Below the pieces are notes generated by a model. That model was given only the letters and a program-made list of their open reading frames with translations, was not told the DNA's origin and searched no databases. This document shows, piece after piece, positions 8,031 to 15,647 of a stretch of DNA of 39,210 nt (within the stretch, counting starts at the first letter, position 1; the number at the start of each line of letters is the position of its first letter). The position numbers were made by a program, and so were the translations under genes. The stretch is taken from the NCBI GenBank assembly GCA_002441265.1, contig DJVQ01000006.1, positions 1 to 39,210 on the forward strand, read 5' to 3'. This stretch comes from Syntrophaceae bacterium UBA6252 (GTDB taxonomy: Bacteria; Desulfobacterota; Syntrophia; Syntrophales; UBA6807).

Positions 8031-8708
8031 ATGAAAAAAGGCATGATCAAAGCGACGGACGCATTCGAGAGGATCGTACACTGGTCCCTGGCCATTTCCT
8101 GCATCGTTCTCATGATTTCCGGTCTGGGAATGATGTTCCATTCCCTCAACTTCCTCGCCGTCCCGGTGGGGGGGCTGAAAAACCTGAAACTCATCCACAA
8201 CTTCACGGGACTCTTCTTCATCGCATCCCTGTTCTTCGCCGTCCTCATGTGGTGGCGCGAGGCGGGGGTCTTTGAATTCCCCGAGGACGCCGAGTGGATC
8301 AAGGTCGCCGGGGGCTATCTCTGGCACGTGGATTCCGTGCCCGAGGTGGGGAAATACAACCCCGGCCAGAAGATGTTCTTTCTCGCCGTGGCGATCTTCG
8401 GGGCCGCCATGGCGGTGAGCGGGCTCATGATGTGGTTCCCCCTGTCCTTCGGCGCGGGGCTCGTCCGGTTCATGTACTTCCTCCACGCCCTGGGCTTCGT
8501 CGTCATCTTCGCCTTCTTCTTCGTCCACCTGTACCTGGGGACCATCGGTTCGCCGGGGTCCCTGCCGGCCATGACGTCGGGATGGGTGACCCGGGCCTGG
8601 CTCATGAAGCAGCATCCCAAGTGGCTGAAGGAGACGGAACACAAGGGCCGGCTCGTCGTCTACGGAAAGGAACCCGCCCCCAGGGAGGGGCAGGGCCACC
8701 ACGCATAG
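8031..8708 (+). CDS. fdnI: Formate dehydrogenase cytochrome b (gamma) subunit
   Basis: A 225-residue membrane protein with four hydrophobic segments (about residues 17-38, 55-75, 115-140 and 150-170) and the histidines expected for two b-type hemes, including IVHW near residue 18 and LIHNFTG in helix 2. It takes electrons from the Fe-S subunit and reduces quinone at the cytoplasmic side, which makes formate oxidation energy-conserving. AAGGAGGGAAGGAAC lies directly before the ATG. It is the last gene of the fdn operon: a strong terminator follows 18 bases after the stop codon. Family assignment is firm; quinone type is unknown. Confidence 0.92.
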   Translation: MKKGMIKATDAFERIVHWSLAISCIVLMISGLGMMFHSLNFLAVPVGGLKNLKLIHNFTGLFFIASLFFAVLMWWREAGVFEFPEDAEWIKVAGGYLWHVDSVPEVGKYNPGQKMFFLAVAIFGAAMAVSGLMMWFPLSFGAGLVRFMYFLHALGFVVIFAFFFVHLYLGTIGSPGSLPAMTSGWVTRAWLMKQHPKWLKETEHKGRLVVYGKEPAPREGQGHHA

Positions 8709-8725
8709 ATTGTCCGATGTTCGAA

Positions 8726-8768
8726 GGTTCTCCCCCGGCGCCGTGCCGCCGGCGGGAGGACCTTTTTT
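8726..8768 (+). terminator. Strong rho-independent terminator of the fdn operon
   Basis: A 15-bp stem (8726-8740 with 8747-8762, one bulged C on the right arm and one G-T pair), a 6-base loop and six T (8763-8768). It lies between fdnI and fdhE, so fdhE depends on read-through or its own promoter. Confidence 0.85.
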
Positions 8769-8800
8769 ATTCGCCCCGTCACGGGGAAAGGCGGAAACCC

Positions 8801-9688
8801 ATGAATCGCGATGAGGAAACGCTGTTGAAACTGGAACGTCACATGGAGCAGGCCCTGAGGAACCACCCCCACAGCAGGGACATCCTCGATGCCCTGAAGC
8901 CGGTCATCCTGGGCAGGATCCGGATTCTCGGGACGCTTCGACTCAAGGATGCGGATTTCGAAAACATCGACCGGGCCAGGTTGAAAGACGGCATACCGGT
9001 GATCCGGCAGGCCACGCTCATGCATGACGGCGCCGCTGTCCGGGAAGTCGCCCTGGCCATCCTCCCGGACATGAAAAAGGGATTGCCGGCCATCGCCGGG
9101 GATCTCGAGACGCTGGAAGAAGGAATCCGGAAGGGGATCGTGGATCCGGCCGGTGTCCTCCATTCCTTTCCCGAGGCCTTCATGGAAAGCGTGGATGCCC
9201 TGGCGGAGCGGGCCTCCGTCAGGCCTTCGGCCGTCGACTTTCTCCTGAGGACGGTGGCAAGGATCCTTCTTGAAAAAAGGGCCGGAGAGCTGGCGGAAAT
9301 CTTGAAAGGAATGGACTGGGACAGAGGATACTGCCCGGTCTGCGGCGCCCTGCCCGCCGTGTCCATGATCCAGGAAAAGGGAGGGCAGCGGTGGCTCCAC
9401 TGTGCCCAGTGCGGGCACGAATGGCGGTTCAGCCGCGTCATCTGTCCCTGTTGCGGTCACGAGGGGCAGAAAGGCATGACGTACTATTTTGTGGAGGGCA
9501 GGGACCTTGAGTCGGCCTTCATCTGCGAAAAATGCGACAAATATCTGATCACGCTGACCAAGGTGGGAAACCTGGAAGACAGCGACTTCGAAATTGCGGC
9601 CATGAGCCTTGTTCACCTCGACATGATCATGCAGGAAAAGGGCTTCACGCCCATGACCGTCTGCTCGTGGAACGCCTTCGGCCGCTAG
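8801..9688 (+). CDS. fdhE: FdhE, formate dehydrogenase formation protein
   Basis: A 295-residue cytoplasmic protein of the FdhE family, needed for maturation of TAT-exported formate dehydrogenases before export. It shows the diagnostic paired zinc-binding cysteines: YCPVCGALP, HCAQCGHEW, CPCCGHEG and CEKCDKYL in its C-terminal half. The start at 8801 is chosen because homologues begin close to this point and a purine-rich stretch (GGGGAAAGGCGG) lies just before it; the frame is open further upstream through the fdnI region but that part encodes nothing similar. It follows the fdn operon across a terminator, so its expression may be separate and lower, as suits a chaperone. It is convergent with the FmdE-like gene. 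Confidence 0.92.
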   Translation: MNRDEETLLKLERHMEQALRNHPHSRDILDALKPVILGRIRILGTLRLKDADFENIDRARLKDGIPVIRQATLMHDGAAVREVALAILPDMKKGLPAIAGDLETLEEGIRKGIVDPAGVLHSFPEAFMESVDALAERASVRPSAVDFLLRTVARILLEKRAGELAEILKGMDWDRGYCPVCGALPAVSMIQEKGGQRWLHCAQCGHEWRFSRVICPCCGHEGQKGMTYYFVEGRDLESAFICEKCDKYLITLTKVGNLEDSDFEIAAMSLVHLDMIMQEKGFTPMTVCSWNAFGR

Positions 9689-9735
9689 GCGTCACCGGTC
9701 CGTTGAAAGCCGTGTTCCCCGGAACGCCCGGCCGC

Positions 9736-9756
9736 ATCCGCCGAAAACGGGCGGAT
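9736..9756. other. Hairpin between convergent fdhE and fmdE-like genes
   Basis: Perfect 7-bp inverted repeat ATCCGCC (9736-9742) and GGCGGAT (9750-9756) with a 7-base loop. No T-run follows on either strand, so it is at best a weak or factor-dependent terminator for both genes. Confidence 0.3.
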
Positions 9757-9793
9757 AAGGCATCCGGGGCCGGCGGCCCGTCAAGCCGGGGAC

Positions 9794-10363
9794 TTATTCC
9801 CTGACATACGGCGACTCGCCCAGGCACGCCCGGCAACGGTCGCCATCCTTCACCGGGTAGGCCTCGCCGCAGGAGGGGCAGACGGAGACCTGTCCCATTT
9901 TCCGCCGCCTCAGTTTCTCCGGCTCCACCCGGACGTGCTGAATGCCGAGAAGGTCGTGCCCTGCTTCCTTGATCTGCTCGATGAGCAGATCGGAATCCTG
10001 TTCCTTCTTTGTCTTGAGTTTCAGGAACCAGTTCATGACTTCGGGCCACCGCTTCAGTTTTTCCGCATCCAGATAAACCCGCACCCCCTCGCCGCCGGAT
10101 TTCTCATACAGGGTCACGGCGAATTTTCCGAAATCGAGGATCTTCATCCATCCGTTGCCGATCGTGCAGGGGGTCAGGAGCTGGACCGCGTCGGGAAGAC
10201 AGACGGGGGTCTCGCAAAGGGCGTCGAAAAACTCCCCGTCCGGCAGGTTCTTCAGGGCGAGATCGACGATGAAGCCGCCGATGAGGAGTCCCGGTGCCGG
10301 ACTGCCGTGAAAGGATTTCACCAGATGGACATATTCTTCATAGGAGTATGTGCCGATGTTCAT
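9794..10363 (-). CDS. FmdE-domain protein with C-terminal zinc ribbon
   Basis: A 189-residue protein resembling FmdE, a family named after an extra gene in the molybdenum formylmethanofuran dehydrogenase operon. The N-terminal domain has the family motif FHGSPAPGLLIGGFIVDLAL (about residues 18-37). Here the usual cysteine of HG..CPG is replaced by alanine, so the family metal site may be lost. The C-terminus carries a rubredoxin-like knuckle pair, CPSCG and CRACL. It sits 65 bases after modC on the same strand and has its own AAGGAGGGG, so it is probably the fourth gene of the mod operon. A role in molybdate handling or cofactor delivery is inferred from context. Its true function is unknown. 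Confidence 0.75.
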   Translation of the reverse strand: MNIGTYSYEEYVHLVKSFHGSPAPGLLIGGFIVDLALKNLPDGEFFDALCETPVCLPDAVQLLTPCTIGNGWMKILDFGKFAVTLYEKSGGEGVRVYLDAEKLKRWPEVMNWFLKLKTKKEQDSDLLIEQIKEAGHDLLGIQHVRVEPEKLRRRKMGQVSVCPSCGEAYPVKDGDRCRACLGESPYVRE

Positions 10364-10390
10364 GAACGATTTTCCCCTCCTTCAAGATTT

Positions 10391-10422
10391 CCCGAACCCT
10401 CGGGCCCGCCGGCGGAGGCGGG
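10391..10422 (-). other. Two back-to-back hairpins between modC and the fmdE-like gene
   Basis: CCCGCC pairs with GGCGGG (10405-10422) and CCCGA with TCGGG (10391-10404). No T-run follows, so this is more likely an RNA-processing or stability element in the mod transcript than a terminator. Confidence 0.35.
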
Positions 10423-10428
10423 TACCCG

Positions 10429-11142
10429 TTAATAGACGAGGGACAGCCGGGGCTCCCGCACCGCCCTGGGCGCCGTGCCCGGCGCCGGCTCGCGGGTGAT
10501 GGTCCGCCGCATCCAGTCCCTGTCGACCTTCCCTTCCACGATGGGAAGGATCTCGTCGGCCAGGAACAGGGCCTCCTGGATGTCGTGGGTCACGTAGACC
10601 ACCGGGAAGGACAGGCCGCTTTTCATCTCCCTCAATTCCTCGCGGAGCGAACGGCGGGTCACCACGTCGAGCGCGGAAAACGGTTCGTCGAGCAGCATGA
10701 CCCGGGGCCGCCGGGCCAGCGCCTGGCATATGGCGCACCGCTGGCGCTCCCCGCCGGACACCTTGTCGGGCTTCCGGTCGCGAAGGTGATCGATCCCGAA
10801 AAGCGTGAGGAGACCGTCCACATCCCCTTTGTCGACGGCGGCAAAAGCCGCGTTCCGGTACAGGCTCAGGTGGGGGAAAAGGGTGTAGTCCTGAAAGACG
10901 TAGCCCACCTTCCGCTTCCGGGGCGGGAGGTTGATGCGCCGGGACGCGTCGAACCAGACCTCGTCGCCGTAGACGATCCTCCCCTCGTCGGGCGTTTCCA
11001 GTCCCGCGATCATGCGGACGATCGTCGTCTTCCCCCCGCCGGACGGCCCGATCATGACGAGCATGTCCTTGTCCTCACAGGTAAAGGAGACCTCGAGGTC
11101 GAAGAATTTGAGTCGTTTCCCGACGGATACCTGAAGGGTCAT
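10429..11142 (-). CDS. modC: Molybdate ABC transporter ATP-binding protein
   Basis: A 237-residue ABC ATPase with Walker A GPSGGGKTT, Q-loop region VFQDYTLFPHLS, signature SGGERQR, Walker B RVMLLDEPFSALD and switch histidine THD. It powers molybdate (or tungstate) uptake by binding the inner face of ModB. Canonical ModC proteins are about 350 residues and end in a TOBE/Mop regulatory domain that binds molybdate. That domain is missing here, so trans-inhibition by the metal is probably absent. The start lies 4 bases after the modB stop, in the operon modA-modB-modC-fmdE-like. The identity as ModC rests mostly on its neighbours; by itself it is a generic importer ATPase. Confidence 0.9.
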   Translation of the reverse strand: MTLQVSVGKRLKFFDLEVSFTCEDKDMLVMIGPSGGGKTTIVRMIAGLETPDEGRIVYGDEVWFDASRRINLPPRKRKVGYVFQDYTLFPHLSLYRNAAFAAVDKGDVDGLLTLFGIDHLRDRKPDKVSGGERQRCAICQALARRPRVMLLDEPFSALDVVTRRSLREELREMKSGLSFPVVYVTHDIQEALFLADEILPIVEGKVDRDWMRRTITREPAPGTAPRAVREPRLSLVY

Positions 11143-11146
11143 GGCG

Positions 11147-11800
11147 TCACGATTCCTCGCCGAGTTTGTTCGCGATCAGCAGAAAAACATAGCTGATCGG
11201 CAGGAAACAGAGGGACATGAGGTGCGCCGCGCGGTAATCCATGGCTTCCACCGCTTCGTAGATGGCGATGGAGGCCACCTTGGTCACCCCCGGGATGCTG
11301 CCGCCCACCATGATCAGCACGCCGAACGCCCCGATGGTGTGCAGAAACACGAGAACGGCCGCGGCGATGATGCCGCCGATGCTGTTGGGAAGGACGACCC
11401 GGACGAACGCCGCCGCGGGCGACAGACCGAGCACGCTGGCGCTTTCCAGCAGCCGCCGGTCGATTTTCCGGAAGGCCGCCTTCATGGGCTGTATGGCGAA
11501 AGGAACGCTGTAAAGAACGGAGGCCAGGGCGATCCCCGTAAAGGTGAACAGCAGGGACTGCCCCGTGAGGGCTTCCCAGGGCCTGCCGGCAATGCCCCTC
11601 GGTCCGAGAACCATGATGAAGTAGAAACCCAGTACCGTCGGCGGAAGGGCCATGGGCAGATAGAGCAGGGCCTCGACCAGGGACTTTCCGGGAAAACGGG
11701 CGTAAGCGAGGACGCAGGCGACGGGGGCCGCCACGACCATCAGTACGGTGGTGGCGATGGCGGCCAGTTTCAACGTCACATAGAAGGCCTGCCATTCCAT
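11147..11800 (-). CDS. modB: Molybdate ABC transporter permease
   Basis: A 217-residue inner-membrane permease with five or six hydrophobic helices and the importer EAA loop (ESASVLGLSPAAAFVRVVLPNS, about residues 138-159) that contacts the ATPase. Length and the segments PMALPPTVLGFYFIMVLG and VGGSIPGVTK are typical of ModB. It moves molybdate or tungstate delivered by ModA into the cytoplasm. It starts one base after the modA stop codon and ends four bases before modC, so the three are co-transcribed and probably translationally coupled. Confidence 0.93.
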   Translation of the reverse strand: MEWQAFYVTLKLAAIATTVLMVVAAPVACVLAYARFPGKSLVEALLYLPMALPPTVLGFYFIMVLGPRGIAGRPWEALTGQSLLFTFTGIALASVLYSVPFAIQPMKAAFRKIDRRLLESASVLGLSPAAAFVRVVLPNSIGGIIAAAVLVFLHTIGAFGVLIMVGGSIPGVTKVASIAIYEAVEAMDYRAAHLMSLCFLPISYVFLLIANKLGEES

Positions 11801-11801
11801 G

Positions 11802-12548
11802 CTATCGGTATCCGTATTTCTCCCTGATCTTCTGTGCTTCGGGCGACACGAGGAAGCCGGCGAACCGTTCCGCCTGTTCCCGTTTCCCCGTTTTCTTGAG
11901 GATGCACGCCGCCTGGACGATGTCCGGGGCCTCGTTCACCTCGTAGAAACAGCCGGTTTTCCCTTTCTCGGAACGGCCGGCGGAAAGGGCGCACAGGCCG
12001 GCATCGACGGCCTCCGTCGACGCATATTGGAAGGTCTGGGCGATGTCCTGGGCATTGACGATCTTCGGCGCCAGGAGTTCCCACAGGCCGGCCTTCACCA
12101 GGGCGGTCTTCGCCGCCATCCCGTAGGGGGCGATTTCCGGATTGGCCATGGCGATCTTTTTGATCCCTTCCCGCTTCAGGGCTTCCCGCCAGTCCCCGGC
12201 GTCGCAGAAGTCCTTTTTGGCGGACCACAGAATCACCCGCCCTCTCGCATACACGAAGGGTTCCCCGGCCTCGCCGGACTGCTGGAGGCGCCGGGGCCGC
12301 AACTCGTCGGCGGACAGGAACAGATCATAAGGGGCGCCGCCGTTGATCTGGCTGAACAGGTTCCCCGACGAGGAATACGTGGCCTCGACCTTGATGCCCG
12401 TTTCCTTCTCGAAGGTCGCGGCAAGTTCCTTGAACGCCTGGATGTAATTGGCGGCTACGGCGACCCGGAGTCCCTCCTGGGCCGCGCCACACAGAGGCAT
12501 GACGACGACGAAAAGAAGAACCGCAAGAACCGCAATGGATTTTCTCAT
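11802..12548 (-). CDS. modA: Molybdate-binding periplasmic protein
   Basis: A 248-residue substrate-binding protein. The first 23 residues form a signal peptide (MRKS then a hydrophobic core ending in CGAAQ); the cysteine is not in a clear lipobox, so it is probably soluble. The mature part has the ModA motifs VAVAANYIQAFKELA, SSSGNLFSQI, APYDLFLSADE and, near the C-terminus, FAGFLVSPEAQ. The serines of SSSGN and the SAD segment contribute to oxyanion binding in this family. It captures molybdate or tungstate in the periplasm. The ATG at 12548 has AGGGGG 8 bases upstream. It leads the mod operon and is preceded by a ModE-type palindrome overlapping its promoter, the layout expected for repression when metal is plentiful. 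Confidence 0.93.
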   Translation of the reverse strand: MRKSIAVLAVLLFVVVMPLCGAAQEGLRVAVAANYIQAFKELAATFEKETGIKVEATYSSSGNLFSQINGGAPYDLFLSADELRPRRLQQSGEAGEPFVYARGRVILWSAKKDFCDAGDWREALKREGIKKIAMANPEIAPYGMAAKTALVKAGLWELLAPKIVNAQDIAQTFQYASTEAVDAGLCALSAGRSEKGKTGCFYEVNEAPDIVQAACILKKTGKREQAERFAGFLVSPEAQKIREKYGYR

Positions 12549-12571
12549 TTCGAAACCCCCTTTCGCGGGTC

Positions 12572-12600
12572 CTTATATGTTATTTTTTACATAATTGAAA
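12572..12600 (-). promoter_or_regulatory. modA promoter overlapped by a ModE-type palindrome
   Basis: On the minus strand the -10 is TATAAG (12577-12572), with a weak -35 TTTCAA (12600-12595) at 17-base spacing. The inverted repeat with half-sites TATGT (12576-12580) and ACATA (12589-12593), 8-base spacer, fills the space between the two boxes. A protein bound there would block RNA polymerase, as known for ModE at E. coli modA. Confidence 0.5.
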
Positions 12601-12601
12601 C

Positions 12602-12634
12602 AAAAAAACGCCGCATCGGAAAAACCGAAGCGGC
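12602..12634 (-). terminator. Rho-independent terminator of the second formate dehydrogenase gene
   Basis: On the minus strand a 10-bp stem with one mismatch (12634-12625 with 12619-12610), a TTTTT loop and a run of seven T (12608-12602). It ends the fdhA transcript just before the modA promoter, so modABC is an independent unit. Confidence 0.8.
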
Positions 12635-12653
12635 ATTGTTCAGAAGTCCGGAA

Positions 12654-15347
12654 TCAGGTTACTCTTTCGATACGGACCGCGCAGGCCTTGTATTCGGCGG
12701 TCTGTGTGAGCGGGTCGTACGCCGGGTTGGTCAGCCAGTTCGCACAGGCCTCCCGGAAATGAAAGGCCATCCAGACAAGCCCCGGCGGCACCCGGGGGGT
12801 CACGTTCGCCCTGACCACGACCTCGCCCCGCCTCGACCGGACCCGGATCCTTTCCCCGTGCGCCACGCCGAGCGCCTCCGCATCGGCCCGGGAGATATCG
12901 GCGGTTTCCTCGGAGAGAAGGTCGTTCAACCCCTCGGAACGCCCGGTCTGCGTTCGGGTATGGTAGTGGTAAAGGCGCCTTCCCGTGCTCAGCACGAGGG
13001 GGTATTCCTCGTCGGGCACCTCCGCCGGGGGGATCCAGTCCACCGGCTTCAGAACGCCCAGACCGCAGGTGAAGCACCCGTCCTTGTGCAGATAGGAAGT
13101 CCCGCGGTGCTTTTCGTCGGGCACCGGCCACTGGAGGCCGTCCCCCCTCAGGCGGGCGTACCGGATGCCCGCGAAGGAAGGCGCCAGGCGGGACACTTCG
13201 TTGTCCCATATTTCGCGGGCGCTGTTCGACTCCCACGAATGTCCCATCCTCTTCGCGATCTCCTTGAATATCCACCAGTTCGGCCGGGCCTGCCCGGGGG
13301 GAACGCTTACGGAGCGGGCGCGGTTGACCCTCCGCTCGCTGCTGGTGAAGGTCCCCTCGTTCTCGCTCCACGCCGCCGCCGGCAGGATCACGTGGGCGAA
13401 ACGGGTCGTCTCCGTGGGAAAGATGTCCTGACAGACCAGGAATTCCGCGGACGCGAGACAGTGTTCCACGTGCCGGATGTCCGGCTCCGTGTTGGCGAGA
13501 TTTTCCCCGAAGACATAAAAGGCCCTGACCTTCCCGCTCACGAGGCCGTCGATCATCCCGGGAATCATCAGGCCCGGCTTCTCCGGAAGCTTTTCGACGC
13601 CCCAGGCCGCCTCGAACCTGGCCCGGGCCTGCGGATTGTCGACCCGCTGGTAACCGGGAAAGACATTCGGCAGCGCCCCCATGTCGCAGGCCCCCTGGAC
13701 GTTGTTCTGGCCCCGAAGCGGATTGACGCCGCCGCACTCGAAACCGACGTTTCCGAGAAGCATCTGGAGGTTGGCGCAGGAAAGCACGTTGTTCACGCCG
13801 CAGATATGTTCCGTGATGCCGAGCGTGTACATGAGCATCGCCGGCTTCACCGACGCCACGCGGCGGGCCACGGCCCGGATCGTGCCGGCGTCGACGCCGC
13901 TGATTTCGGCCGCCCGCTCCGGCGGATACTCGAGCACCTTGTTTTTCAGTTCCTCGAATCCGACGGTGCACGATTCCACGTAAGCCCTGTCGTAAAGATT
14001 CTCCGTGACGAGGACGTTCATCACCCCGTTGAGAAAGGCCACATCCGATCCCACACGGATGGGCACATGGAGATCCGCGAAATCGGCGAGCCCCGTCCGC
14101 CGCGGGTCCACGAGGATGAGCCGGGCCCCCCGCAGGACGGCATCCTTGACGAAGGTCGCCGCGACGGGGTGGGCCTCGGTCATGTTGGAGCCGATCACGA
14201 AAAACATCTTCGCCCTGGCGAAATCGGCAAAGGAATTCGTCATGGCGCCGGAGCCGAAGGAGGTCGCCAGACCGGCGACCGTGGGGGCGTGTCAGGTCCG
14301 GGCGCAGTGATCGATGTTGTTGGTTCCGATCACCGCGCGGAAGAGTTTCTGCATCTGATAGGAATCCTCATTGAAGCTGCGGGCGCAGCTCACGCCGGCG
14401 ACGGCGTCGGGTCCGTACCGGGCGATGATCTCCCGAAACCTGGAGGCCACGAGGTCCAGCGCCTCTTCCCAGGAGGCTTCCCTGAATCCCCCGTTTTCCC
14501 GGATCAGCGGCGTTTTCAGCCGGTCTTCCGAGTAGATGAAGTCATAGCCGAAGCGTCCCTTCACGCACAGCCTGCCCTTGTTGGGCTCGGCCTCCTCGAC
14601 GGCGGTGACCTTGACGATCTTCCCGTCCTTCACGTGGAGACGGAGCTGGCAGCCCACGCCGCAGTATGGACAGGTGGTGCGGACCTTTTCCGTTTCCCAG
14701 TCCCGGGCCTTTCCCCGGGCCTTCTTTTCCGTCAGCGCCCCGACGGGGCAGACCTCGACGCATTGGCCGCAAAAGACGCATTCGCTTCTGTGGTAGGGCT
14801 CGTCGCCGCCCGTCACGATCTTGCTTTTCGAACCGCGGTAGCCCTGGCTGATGGCGCGGTTGACGACGACTTCATTGCAGGCCTGGACGCATCGCCCGCA
14901 CAGGACGCACCGGCTGAAATCGCGGACGATGAAGGGGTTCTCGTCCTCCACGGGGTACGGCGTTTCGGCCGGCTGGAATCTCGGTTCCGCGATCCCGTAC
15001 CGATAGGCGAGGTCCTGGAGGCGGCAGTTCCCGTTGGCCTCGCAGACCATGCAGTCATGCCTGCCGCTTCCCAGCATGAGTTCCACGATCATCTTCCTGG
15101 TCCGATGGACCCGCTCCGTGTCCGTGAGGACCACCATGCCCTCGACGACGGGCGTGGAGCAGGAGGAAACCAGGTTGCGGGACCCCGTGACCTCCACGAG
15201 GCAGATGCGGCAGGCGCCCGTCGGCGTCGCCTTCTTCAGATGACAGAGCGTCGGAATCTCCACGCCCCTTTCCCGCGCCGCCTCGAGAATCGTCTGGCCG
15301 GGCTTGAATTCGACATCCTTCCCGTTCAACCGGAATGTGTCAGCCAT
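12654..15347 (-). CDS. fdhA: Selenocysteine formate dehydrogenase, NuoG-like cytoplasmic catalytic subunit
   Basis: An 897-residue selenoprotein split by an in-frame TGA at 14294-14292 (codon 352). The sequence across it reads NNIDHCART-Sec-HAPTVAGLATSFGSG, a standard formate dehydrogenase active site. Domains in order: a 2Fe-2S ferredoxin domain (residues 1-80, CHLKK..CRIC), a NuoG-type motif HDCMVC..GNC (about 95-110), two 4Fe-4S motifs (CVLCGRCVQAC, CVFCGQCVEVC), then the molybdopterin catalytic part beginning TCPYCGVGCQL. There is no export signal, so it is cytoplasmic. Such subunits pass electrons to NAD, ferredoxin or hydrogenase partners through NuoE/NuoF-like proteins, none of which are nearby. 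The start at 15347 gives the family N-terminus; the frame stays open upstream without homology. A strong promoter and terminator make it monocistronic. Confidence 0.95.
14262..14294 (-). promoter_or_regulatory. UGA selenocysteine codon and bSECIS hairpin of fdhA
   Basis: Eleven bases after the TGA (14294-14292) comes a perfect 7-bp hairpin: GGTCGCC (14280-14274), loop GGTCT (14273-14269), GGCGACC (14268-14262). The GGTCT loop at this distance is the hallmark recognised by SelB in E. coli fdhF. This makes selenocysteine insertion very likely. Confidence 0.9.
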
Positions 15348-15391
15348 GATTTTCCCCCTGCATGAAACGAGATCGCTGCCGCCGCACGTGG

Positions 15392-15413
15392 CATATGCCT
15401 GGAAAGACATATT
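15392..15413. promoter_or_regulatory. Weaker ModE-type palindrome near the fdhA transcription start
   Basis: ATATG (15393-15397) and CATAT (15408-15412) separated by 10 bases, the same geometry as the sites at 4020, 12574 and 19426 but with a GC-richer spacer. It lies just downstream of the fdhA -10 box, around the expected transcription start. Confidence 0.35.
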
Positions 15414-15417
15414 GCTT

Positions 15418-15445
15418 TCTATAACAGCAGGGAGCGGAAAGTCAA
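15418..15445 (-). promoter_or_regulatory. Candidate sigma70 promoter of fdhA
   Basis: On the minus strand TTGACT (15445-15440), a 16-base spacer and TATAGA (15423-15418). The predicted leader to the ATG at 15347 is about 65 bases and includes the ModE-like palindrome. Confidence 0.5.
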
Positions 15446-15558
15446 CAGGACCGGGAGTGTTCACGGCCTCCGAACGGTCCCGGGAGGGGGCATGCCGGCG
15501 GGCAATCCCCGCCATGACGGCGCAAGGCGGGACGGATCATGCTAACGGAATGAATGAA

Positions 15559-15588
15559 TTGGAATTTTATCGGCTTTTGACATATACT
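15559..15588 (+). promoter_or_regulatory. Candidate sigma70 promoter of pqiABC
   Basis: TTGGAA (15559-15564), 18-base spacer, TATACT (15583-15588). This lies about 60 bases upstream of the pqiA start, in the 300-base divergent region shared with fdhA. Confidence 0.45.
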
Positions 15589-15647
15589 GGCGGCGCCGCT
15601 CCGGAAGTCTTCCGGAATCCCGGGCGCTGCAGGCTGGAGAAACCGAA

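Noticed and set aside
9736..9756. Bidirectional intrinsic terminator between fdhE and the fmdE-like gene
   Set aside because: Stem is good but neither side has a T-run, so it is listed only as a hairpin.
11799..15365. 1188-residue plus-strand frame opposite modA and fdhA
   Set aside because: Longest frame in the region but purely antisense to two clearly identified genes; composition is typical of a shadow frame.
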